From assembly GCA_963749515.1 (NCBI GenBank), contig CAVVMR010000014.1:124001-188000 (forward strand): 64,000 bases of DNA, read 5' to 3'. Position numbers and translations under genes: made by a program. This DNA comes from Gaiellasilicea sp963749515 (GTDB lineage: Bacteria; Actinomycetota; Thermoleophilia; Gaiellales; Gaiellaceae). The notes under the pieces are model-generated. The model was not told the origin of the DNA, ran no database searches, and saw only the letters and a program-made list of their open reading frames with translations. Of the stretch, positions 57,801-64,000 are shown piece by piece (the first letter of the stretch is position 1; each line of letters starts with the position of its first letter).

Positions 57801-60800
57801 TTGTCCTTGAGGTCCGAGACCTCACCGGCTGCCTCGACGGTGATCGAGCGCGTCAGGTCGCCCTGCGTCACGGCCGTCGACACGTCGGCGATCGCGCGCA
57901 GCTGCGTCGTCAGCGTCTCGGCCAGCTGGTTGACGTTGTCGGTCAGGCCCTTCCACACGCCGGAGACGCCTTCGACCTGCGCCTGGACGCCGAGCTTCCC
58001 TTCGGTGCCGACCTCCTGCGCCACGCGCGTCACCTCGGCGGCGAAGGTCGAGAGCTGGTCGACCATCGTGTTGATCGTCCCCGCGAGCTCGGCCACCTCG
58101 CCCTTGGCGGCGACGGTGATCTTCTGAGAGAGATCTCCCTTCGCGACCGCAGTCGTCACGTCCGCGATCGCCCGCACCTGGTTGGTGAGGTTGTTCGCGA
58201 GCAGGTTCACGTTCTCGGTCAGGTCCTTCCAGGTGCCGGAGACGCCGGCCACTTCGGCCTGGCCGCCCAGGCGGCCCTCGGTGCCGACCTCGCGGGCGAC
58301 TCGGGTGACCTCGGCTGCGAACGCCGAGAGCTGGTCGACCATCGTGTTGATCGTGTCCTTGAGCTCGAGCACCTCTCCCTTCACGTCCACCGTGACCTTC
58401 TTCGAGAGGTCGCCGTTCGCGACCGCGGTGGTCACCGTTGCGATGTTCCGCACCTGTTCCGTGACGGTGAAGACCATGAAGTTGACGTTCTCGGTCAGGT
58501 CCTTCCAGGTTCCGGACACGCCTTCGACGGCCGCCTGACCGCCGAGGCGGCCCTCGGTGCCGACCTCGCGCGCCACGCGTGTCACCTCGGAGGCGAACGC
58601 GCGCAGCTGCTCGACCATCGTGTTGATCGTGTCCTTGAGCTCGAAGATCTCGCCCTTCGCGTCGACGGTGATCTTCTTCGAGAGGTCGCCGTTCGCGACC
58701 GCGGTCGTCACGGTCGCGATGTTCCGCACCTGCTCGGTGAGCGAGCCGGCCATGAAGTTCACGTTGTCGGTCAGGTCGCGCCAGGTCCCCGAGACGCCCT
58801 TCACCTGCGCCTGGCCGCCGAGCTTGCCCTCGGTGCCGACCTCGCGGGCGACGCGCGTCACCTCGGCGGCGAACGAGGAGAGCTGGTCGACCATCGTGTT
58901 GATCGTCGAAGCGAGCTGGGCGACCTCGCCCTTCGCCTCGACCGTGATCTTGCGAGAGAGGTCGCCCTGGGCGACGGCGGTCGTCACCTCGGCGATGTTC
59001 CGCACCTGGTCGGTGAGGTTGTTGGCGAGCGTGTTGACGTTCTCGGTCAGGCCGCGCCAGGTGCCGGAGACGCCTTCGACCTGGGCCTGGCCGCCGAGCT
59101 TGCCCTCGGTGCCGACCTCCTTGGCGACGCGCGTGACCTCGGCGGCGAACGCCGACAGCTGATCGACCATCGTGTTGATCGTCTGCTTCAGCTCGAGGAT
59201 CTCGCCCTTCACGTCGACGGTGACCTTCTTCGAGAGGTCGCCGTTCGCGACGGCGGTCGTCACCTCGGCGATGTTCCGCACCTGCGCGGTCAGCGAGCTC
59301 GACATCGTGTTCACGTTCTGCGTCAGGTCGCGCCAGACGCCCGAGACGCCCTTGACCTCGGCCTCGACGCCGAGCTTTCCCTCGGTACCCACCTCGCGGG
59401 CGACGCGGGTCACCTCGCCGGCGAAGGCCGAGAGCTGGTCGACCATCGTGTTGATCGTCCCCTTCAGCAGGGCGATCTCGCCCTTGGCGTCGACGGTGAT
59501 CTTCTGCGAGAGGTCGCCCTTCGCGACCGCCGTGGTCACATCTGCGATTGCGCGCACCTGGCTCGTCAGGTTGTTCGCCAGCAGGTTCACGTTGTCCGTC
59601 AGGCCGCGCCAGGTGCCGGAGACGCCTTCCACCGTCGCCTGGCCGCCGAGGATGCCCTCGGTGCCGACCTCGCGGGCGACGCGCGTGACCTCCGCGGCGA
59701 ACGAGGACAGCTGGTCGACCATCGTGTTGATCGTCGAGGCGAGCTTGGCGATCTCACCCTTCGTCTCGATCGTGATCTTCTGGGTCAGGTCGCCGCGGGC
59801 TACCGCCGTCGTCACCTCGGCGATCGAGCGCACCTGGGCCGTGAGGTTGTCGGCCATCAGGTTCACGTTCTCCGTCAGGCCGCGCCAGGTGCCTGAGACG
59901 CCTTCGACCTGGGCCTGGCCGCCGAGCTTGCCCTCGGTGCCGACCTCCTTGGCGACGCGGGTGACCTCGGCTGCGAACGCCGAGAGCTGGTCGACCATCG
60001 TGTTGATCGTGCTCTTGAGCTCGAGCACCTCGCCGCGAGCGTCGACGGTGATCTTCTTCGAGAGGTCGCCGTTGGCGACGGCGGTCGTGACCTCGGCGAT
60101 GTTCCGCACCTGGCCGGTGAGGTTGTTGGCGAGCGTGTTGACGTTCTCGGTCAGGCCGCGCCAGGTGCCGGAGACGCCTTCGACCTGGGCCTGGCCGCCG
60201 AGCTTGCCCTCGGTGCCCACCTCGCGGGCGACGCGGGTCACCTCGGCGGCGAACGAGGAGAGCTGGTCGACCATCGTGTTGATCGTGTCCTTCAGCTCCT
60301 GGATCTCGCCCTTCACGTCGACGGTGATCTTCTTGGAGAGATCGCCGTTCGCCACCGCGGTCGTGACCGCGGCGATGTTCCGGACCTGCGAGGTGAGGTT
60401 GCCGGCCAGCGTGTTCACGTTGTCCGTCAGGTCGCGCCAGGTGCCGGAGACGCCTTCGACCTGGGCCTGGCCGCCGAGCTTGCCCTCGGTGCCGACCTCG
60501 CGGGCGACACGCGTCACCTCTGCGGCAAAGGCGCGCAGCTGGTCGACCATCGTGTTGACGGTCTCCTTCAGCTCCAGCACCTCGCCGCGGACGTCGACGG
60601 TGATCTTCTTCGAGAGGTCGCCGTTCGCGACGGCGGTCGTGACTTCGGCGATGTTCCGCACCTGCCCGGTGAGGTTGTTCGCGAGCGTGTTGACGTTCTC
60701 CGTCAGGTCGCGCCACACGCCGGAGACGCCCTCGACCTGGGCCTGGCCGCCGAGCTTGCCCTCGGTGCCGACTTCCTTGGCGACTCGTGTGACCTCTGCG

Positions 60801-61873
60801 GAGAACGAGCGGAGCTGGTCGACCATCGTGTTGACGGTCTCCTTCAGCTCGAGCACCTCGCCCTTCACGTCCACCGTGATCTTGCGCGAGAGGTCGCCGT
60901 TCGCGACCGCGGTCGTGACGGCGGCGATGTTGCGCACCTGTCCCGTCAGGTTGTTCGCGAGCGTGTTGACGTTCTCCGTCAGGTCCTTCCACACGCCGGA
61001 GACACCCTTCACCTGGGCCTGGCCGCCGAGCTTGCCGTCGGTGCCGACCTCGCGCGCGACGCGCGTGACCTCGTCGGCGAACAGGGAGAGCTGGTCGACC
61101 ATCGTGTTGACGGTGTTCTTGAGCTCGAGCACCTCGCCCTTGACGTCCACCGTGACCTTGCGCGAGAGGTCGCCGTTCGCGACGGCGGTCGTCACGTCCG
61201 CGATGTTCCGCACCTGTCCCGTCAGGTTGGACGCCATCTGGTTGACCGAGTCGGTCAGGTCCTTCCAGGTGCCGGAGACACCCTTCACCTTCGCCTGTCC
61301 GCCGAGGATCCCCTCGGTGCCCACCTCGCGCGCGACGCGCGTCACCTCGGCGGCGAACGAGGAGAGCTGGTCGACCATCGCGTTGACGGTGGTGCCGATC
61401 CGGCGGAACTCGCCGCGTACCGGCTGCCCGTCGATCTCGAGCTGGATCCGCTGCGTCAGATCGCCGTCGGCGACGGCGTCGATCACGCGCGCGACCTCGA
61501 TCGTCGGCCTCGCCAGGTTGTCGACGAGCTCGTTGACCGCGCCGATCTTCTCCGACCACGAGCCCGGCGCCCCCGCGACGCTGGCCCGCTCGTTGATGCG
61601 ACCCTCTCGACCCACGACCTTGCTGACCCGGATGAGCTCCTTCGTCACGTGCTGGTTGCGCTCGACGAGCTCGTTGAACGCGGACGCAACCTCCGCCAGC
61701 GGGCCTTCCGCCCGCAACCGGACCGTGAAGTCTCCGTCGCGTGCGGCTTCGAGTGCCTTGACGAGCTTGTCGAGCTGCGCGTCGGTCAGGCGCCCAGCTC
61801 CATTTGTAGGTGGCGAGCTTTCGGTCTTCCGGGTGCGCTTGGCGCGCTCTCCGGCCGTTGGGACTCGGGGCAC
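54839..61873 (-). CDS. giant multi-HAMP hybrid histidine kinase with three receivers
   Basis: The 2344-residue protein has no signal or membrane segment. After two divergent HAMP-like units (GDF at 47, GDL at 137) come 13 units with GDL motifs at residue 234 and then every 92 residues to 1338. Units read like AEVTTAVANGDLSKKITVDV and TINTMVDQL. A GAF domain (about 1380-1545), a Gln/Glu-rich coiled coil (1545-1650), HisKA with His1661 (NMSHELRTPL), a HATPase domain and three receivers follow. The HAMP array resembles fungal group III (Nik1/Os-1) osmosensing kinases. The GTG start has AAAGGAG 6 nt upstream. It heads an operon with cheR, cheB and another kinase. Confidence 0.95.
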   Translation of the reverse strand: MPRVPTAGERAKRTRKTESSPPTNGAGRLTDAQLDKLVKALEAARDGDFTVRLRAEGPLAEVASAFNELVERNQHVTKELIRVSKVVGREGRINERASVAGAPGSWSEKIGAVNELVDNLARPTIEVARVIDAVADGDLTQRIQLEIDGQPVRGEFRRIGTTVNAMVDQLSSFAAEVTRVAREVGTEGILGGQAKVKGVSGTWKDLTDSVNQMASNLTGQVRNIADVTTAVANGDLSRKVTVDVKGEVLELKNTVNTMVDQLSLFADEVTRVAREVGTDGKLGGQAQVKGVSGVWKDLTENVNTLANNLTGQVRNIAAVTTAVANGDLSRKITVDVKGEVLELKETVNTMVDQLRSFSAEVTRVAKEVGTEGKLGGQAQVEGVSGVWRDLTENVNTLANNLTGQVRNIAEVTTAVANGDLSKKITVDVRGEVLELKETVNTMVDQLRAFAAEVTRVAREVGTEGKLGGQAQVEGVSGTWRDLTDNVNTLAGNLTSQVRNIAAVTTAVANGDLSKKITVDVKGEIQELKDTINTMVDQLSSFAAEVTRVAREVGTEGKLGGQAQVEGVSGTWRGLTENVNTLANNLTGQVRNIAEVTTAVANGDLSKKITVDARGEVLELKSTINTMVDQLSAFAAEVTRVAKEVGTEGKLGGQAQVEGVSGTWRGLTENVNLMADNLTAQVRSIAEVTTAVARGDLTQKITIETKGEIAKLASTINTMVDQLSSFAAEVTRVAREVGTEGILGGQATVEGVSGTWRGLTDNVNLLANNLTSQVRAIADVTTAVAKGDLSQKITVDAKGEIALLKGTINTMVDQLSAFAGEVTRVAREVGTEGKLGVEAEVKGVSGVWRDLTQNVNTMSSSLTAQVRNIAEVTTAVANGDLSKKVTVDVKGEILELKQTINTMVDQLSAFAAEVTRVAKEVGTEGKLGGQAQVEGVSGTWRGLTENVNTLANNLTDQVRNIAEVTTAVAQGDLSRKITVEAKGEVAQLASTINTMVDQLSSFAAEVTRVAREVGTEGKLGGQAQVKGVSGTWRDLTDNVNFMAGSLTEQVRNIATVTTAVANGDLSKKITVDAKGEIFELKDTINTMVEQLRAFASEVTRVAREVGTEGRLGGQAAVEGVSGTWKDLTENVNFMVFTVTEQVRNIATVTTAVANGDLSKKVTVDVKGEVLELKDTINTMVDQLSAFAAEVTRVAREVGTEGRLGGQAEVAGVSGTWKDLTENVNLLANNLTNQVRAIADVTTAVAKGDLSQKITVAAKGEVAELAGTINTMVDQLSTFAAEVTRVAQEVGTEGKLGVQAQVEGVSGVWKGLTDNVNQLAETLTTQLRAIADVSTAVTQGDLTRSITVEAAGEVSDLKDNINQMIGNLRETTERNAAQDWLNSNLARFSGMLQGQRDQKTVARLLMSEVTPLVAAHHGAFYVAEDSGVGGGADDEETELHLIATYGYKERKSLANRFKVGEALIGQAALERKVIVITQAPEDYIKIASGLGEAAPTSIIVFPVLFEETVMAVIELASFVPFTEVQQTFLEMLSESIGVVLNTINANMRTEELLLQSQSLTQDLQSQSEELQAQQDELRRSNAELEAQTATLRASEELLQTQQEELQQTNEELEERSQQLEEQNRRIEIKNAEIEEARSALEEKAEQLALSSKYKSEFLANMSHELRTPLNSLLILAKLLGDNVDGNLTSKQIEFANTIHNAGAELLGLINDILDLSKVEAGKMDVHAAQVSVAEELASLERSFMPVAAEKGLTFELDFAESALPTVVTDRQRLQQVLKNLLSNAFKFTEAGGVVLRVAQAAPGRQFASETLAGAAHVVGFSVVDTGVGIAADKLRVIFEAFQQADGTTSRRYGGTGLGLSISREIARLLGGEIHVESTPGEGSTFTLFLPDVFVEHAPAATGTEFLAAVTAGLTPATAALPHPTNGGGPEADDFDPSLLVPSEVEDDRDAIEAGDRVVLIVEDDADFARTELEIARERGFKGLVALRGDSGLALAREFKPDAIVLDMSLPVMDGWTVLDRLKRHPATRHIPVHIVSGVEEAQPALMAGAAAVVKKPASVEVLQAVFGGIESFIDRAVRRLLVVDDDEVQRAAIIELVGGDGDIEIVAVGSSEEALAALDSGPPFDCMVLDLKLPKMTGFDLLEKVKTSESSHGLPVIVYTGKELTRREETKLKRYAATIVVKDARSPERLLDETSLFLHRVESKLPESKRKMLEQLHNTDTLFLGKKILIVDDDVRNVFALASALEANGMEVVFAENGREGIEALATNAGVDLVLMDVMMPEMDGYETTQAIRKLPEFEKLPIIALTAKAMRGDRERSIAAGASDYITKPVDTDQLLSLMRVWLYR
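57781..61306 (-). repeat. tandem 276-bp repeats encoding the HAMP array
   Basis: About 13 in-frame units of 276 bp (92 codons) share long identical blocks, for example the codons for GTEGKLGGQAQVEGVSGTW and NTMVDQL. Neighbouring units are not uniformly more alike than distant ones, which fits repeated duplication and homogenisation. Such an array is prone to recombination and to collapse in short-read assembly. Confidence 0.9.
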
Positions 61874-61988
61874 GGGTTACTCCTTTGTCAGCTGCGGGGG
61901 TCGCACAGGAGCTCCTCTAGCTCCTCGCGGGTGTATGCCCATTCGAGGGCGATGTTTAACGGCCTGCAGACCGCGAAAAGCCAAGCGG

Positions 61989-62954
61989 TTAGGCCTGTTT
62001 CAAGGCACCGTCGAGATCGTGCCAGAGCTGATCGGCCGGCTCGAGCCCCACCGAGAGCCGCAGCAGGCCCTCGGGGACACGATCCCCCTCCCAGCGATGG
62101 CGTGTCTCGATCGTCGACTGGACACCGCCGAGGCTCGTGGCGTTGACGATCAACGTCGTCGCGGTCTCGACACGGCGGGCGCCTGCGCCGTCTGCGGTGT
62201 CGAAGGAGATGAGTGCTCCGAAACCGGGATATCTCACGGTCGTGACCGCTTCGTGCTCGGCCAGGCGCTCGGCGATGATCCTTGCCGTCTGGCTCTGGCG
62301 GCTGACCCGGACGTCGAGCGTCTTCAGGCCGCGCACGAGGAGCCAGGCGGCGTCGGGCGCCGCGACGATTCCGGTGCGCGTCCGGAGCTCGAGCAGCCGC
62401 GCCGCGTGCTCCGCGCGCTTGCAGACGACGGCGCCGAGGAGCACGTCGTGATGGCCGGCGAGATACTTCGTGGCGGAGTGGAGCACGAGGTCGCAGCCGA
62501 GCTCCAGTGGCCGCAGGTTGACCGGCGTCGCCGCCGTCGCATCGCAGACGACGAGACCGGGGTGCGCCGCCGCCGCTTCGAAGTCGGGCATCGTCAGCAG
62601 CGGATTCGACGGCGCCTCGATCCAGACGAGGTCGACGCCGGGCGGCGGCGGACCGGTCTGGTCGAAGAGGACGTGCTGGAGGCCCCACCGCTCGAGCTCG
62701 CCGAAGAGAACGCCGGTTCCGTAGTAGGCGTCGTCCGCGAGCGCGATCGTCGAGCCGGGCGAGAGCAGCGCCAGAACCAGTGCGGTCTCGGCGCCCATGC
62801 CGGACGAGAAGAGGAGCGCGTCTCCGCCCTCGAGCTCGCCGAGCGCGCGCTCGGCCTCGACTCCGACCGGGTGCGCATTCCGTGAGTAGTGGTACGGCCC
62901 CGGCTCGCCGTCGACGTACGGCCAGGTGGTCGAGCGGTCGAGCGGCGGCTCCAT
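61989..62954 (-). CDS. Cys/Met-metabolism PLP-dependent enzyme (cystathionine gamma-lyase/synthase-like)
   Basis: This 321-residue PLP enzyme of fold type I has the family elements YHYSRNAHPVGVEAERAL, ALLFSSGMGAE, the cofactor Asp138 (VVCDAT) and the Schiff-base Lys163 in HSATKYLAGHHDVLLGA, plus SLGGVQSTIETR near the end. It may act as cystathionine or methionine gamma-lyase or a gamma-synthase; this cannot be decided here. It is shorter than the usual 380 residues, mostly at the N-terminus and before the cofactor region. ATG 62954 is chosen; another at 62984 would overlap the divergent gene's start. Confidence 0.85.
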   Translation of the reverse strand: MEPPLDRSTTWPYVDGEPGPYHYSRNAHPVGVEAERALGELEGGDALLFSSGMGAETALVLALLSPGSTIALADDAYYGTGVLFGELERWGLQHVLFDQTGPPPPGVDLVWIEAPSNPLLTMPDFEAAAAHPGLVVCDATAATPVNLRPLELGCDLVLHSATKYLAGHHDVLLGAVVCKRAEHAARLLELRTRTGIVAAPDAAWLLVRGLKTLDVRVSRQSQTARIIAERLAEHEAVTTVRYPGFGALISFDTADGAGARRVETATTLIVNATSLGGVQSTIETRHRWEGDRVPEGLLRLSVGLEPADQLWHDLDGALKQA

Positions 62955-62982
62955 GCAGGCGATCGTATTAGGCTGGGCGGCC

Positions 62983-64000
62983 ATGGCCGAGACGCACGAC
63001 ACCACCGCCGCCAAGCTGGCCTGGCTGCAGGAGCTCTCCGAGCAGGCGGCGCACGCGGGCAACGAGAAGGCGGTCGCCCGGCAGCGGGAGCGGGGGAAGC
63101 TCCTGGCGCGCGAACGAGTCGAGAAGCTGCTCGACCCGGGCTCGTTCGTCGAGCTCGACCGCTACGTCCGCCATCGCAACCCGGACTTCGAGTCGATGGC
63201 GAACCGGCCGTACGGCGACGCGGTCGTCACCGGCTACGGCGAGATCCTGGGACGCAAGGTCTTCGTCTTCTCGCAGGACTTCACCGTCTTCGGCGGCTCG
63301 CTCTCCGAGGTCTTCGCCGAGAAGATCTGCAAGGTGATGGACATGGCCGTCAAGTACGGCTGCCCGGTGATCGGGATCAACGACTCCGGCGGAGCGCGGA
63401 TCCAGGAAGGCGTCGTCTCGCTCGCCGGCTACGCCGAGATCTTCTGGCGGAACGTGCAGGCCTCCGGCGTGGTTCCGCAGATCTCGCTCGTGCTCGGCCC
63501 GTGCGCCGGCGGGGCCGTCTACTCGCCGGCGATCACCGACTTCGTGCTGATGGCCGACGAGACGTCGTACATGTTCATCACCGGCCCCGATGTGGTGAAG
63601 ACGGTGACGGGCGAGGAGGTGTCCTTCGAGGAGCTCGGCGGCGCCTCGACGCACGCATCCCGGTCCGGTGTCGCGCACTTCACTGCGGCGGACGAGGAGG
63701 CATGCCTCGAGGATGCGCGCTACCTGCTCTCGTTTCTTCCGCAGAACAACCTCGAGCGCGCGCCGTACGCCGCTCCGTCCGATCCGGTCGAGCGGGAGGA
63801 GCCGGAGCTGGACACGTTCATTCCCGACGAGGCGACGAAGCCGTACGACATGAAGCAGGTGATCGCGAAGGTCGTCGACGACGGCGAGTTCCTCGAGGTG
63901 CAGCCGCGCTTCGCCGAGAACATCGTCTGCGGGTTCGCCCGGCTCGGCGGCCACTCGATCGGAGTCGTGGGCAACCAGCCCGCCGCGCTCGCGGGCGTGC
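62983..64000 (+). CDS. acyl-CoA carboxylase carboxyltransferase (beta) subunit, partial
   Basis: The reading frame runs from ATG 62983 past the end of the window (339 residues visible). The N-terminal carboxyltransferase half shows RQRERGKLLARERVEKLLDP, FSQDFTVFGGSLSEVFAEKI, the oxyanion-type INDSGGARIQEGV and VLGPCAGGAVYSPAITDF. These fit propionyl- or acetyl-CoA carboxylase beta subunits (PccB/AccD type), which carboxylate acyl-CoA from carboxybiotin. The ATG is 28 nt from the divergent PLP-enzyme gene. The C-terminal half is outside the window, so the preferred acyl-CoA cannot be judged. Confidence 0.93.
   Translation, partial: MAETHDTTAAKLAWLQELSEQAAHAGNEKAVARQRERGKLLARERVEKLLDPGSFVELDRYVRHRNPDFESMANRPYGDAVVTGYGEILGRKVFVFSQDFTVFGGSLSEVFAEKICKVMDMAVKYGCPVIGINDSGGARIQEGVVSLAGYAEIFWRNVQASGVVPQISLVLGPCAGGAVYSPAITDFVLMADETSYMFITGPDVVKTVTGEEVSFEELGGASTHASRSGVAHFTAADEEACLEDARYLLSFLPQNNLERAPYAAPSDPVEREEPELDTFIPDEATKPYDMKQVIAKVVDDGEFLEVQPRFAENIVCGFARLGGHSIGVVGNQPAALAGV

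Noticed and set aside
57781..61306. CRISPR-like or satellite repeat array
   Set aside because: The 276-bp period is in frame and encodes HAMP domains, with no short repeats and unique spacers.
61888..61980. Possible small gene just upstream of the giant kinase, ending in a peptide like ALEWAYTREELEELLCDPRS
   Set aside because: The stretch looks protein-like, but no ATG, GTG or TTG in that frame lies close enough upstream outside the neighbouring gene.
59172..62885. Very long open frame on the plus strand (about 1237 codons) opposite the HAMP array
   Set aside because: It is antisense to the giant kinase gene, stays open because the repeat units lack stops in that frame, and its translation has no domain-like sequence.

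Overview
The window is high-G+C chromosomal DNA from a deep-branching actinobacterium. The best guess is class Thermoleophilia (Gaiellales/Solirubrobacterales-like), inferred from gene content and order without any database search. Supporting points are a DUF2469 protein, CarD, actinobacterial-type ClpC, frequent GTG/TTG starts, many 1-4 nt stop/start overlaps, and several -10 boxes placed 6-8 nt before a start codon (leaderless style).

Positions 1-34780 form a housekeeping backbone whose order closely follows the Bacillus tilS-to-sigH region: tilS-hpt-ftsH, folP-folB-folK, coaX, dus, (greA) lysS, clpC, radA, (carD) ispD-ispF, gltX-cysS-rlmB-yacP-sigH, then tRNA-Thr. Blocks are inserted into it. 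One is a MoxR/DUF58/DUF4129 membrane operon (5013-9215, minus strand). A second is an accessory stretch between ispF and gltX (22460-30452), holding a GNAT-like gene, mutY, an amidase_3 gene, a DHA2-type exporter, and a divergent copper island (DUF4396-csoR against copZ, a HVHP secreted protein and copA). A perfect-arm CsoR operator lies in the spacer of the csoR promoter. The HAD gene between ispD and ispF is frameshifted.

After the tRNA the conserved order stops. Positions 34837-45470 (minus strand) carry an alpha/beta hydrolase, an MMPL exporter, a PAP2-type membrane protein, a cyclase-REC-LuxR fusion regulator, a small hypothetical gene, a NarX-like sensor kinase with a receiver-only partner, and a PucR regulator. 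Divergent from pucR is a putrescine/GABA-type locus (45658-50900): a class III aminotransferase and a PotA-PotD-PotB-PotC ABC importer. potB has no ordinary start codon, and an intrinsic-terminator hairpin lies in its first codons.

Positions 51053-61873 (minus strand) are the most unusual part. This tightly overlapping operon encodes a 2344-residue soluble hybrid histidine kinase with a regular array of 13 HAMP units plus two divergent ones (276-bp DNA period, sequence style of fungal Nik1 kinases), a CheR methyltransferase, a receiver-less CheB methylesterase, and a REC-PAS-GAF-PAS histidine kinase. No MCP, CheA or CheW is seen. The window ends with a compact Cys/Met-metabolism PLP enzyme and a divergent, truncated acyl-CoA carboxylase carboxyltransferase gene. 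No gene-free stretch exceeds 300 bases; the largest is about 220 bases (39317-39538), and nothing was recognised in it. No insertion sequence, CRISPR array or rRNA was seen.
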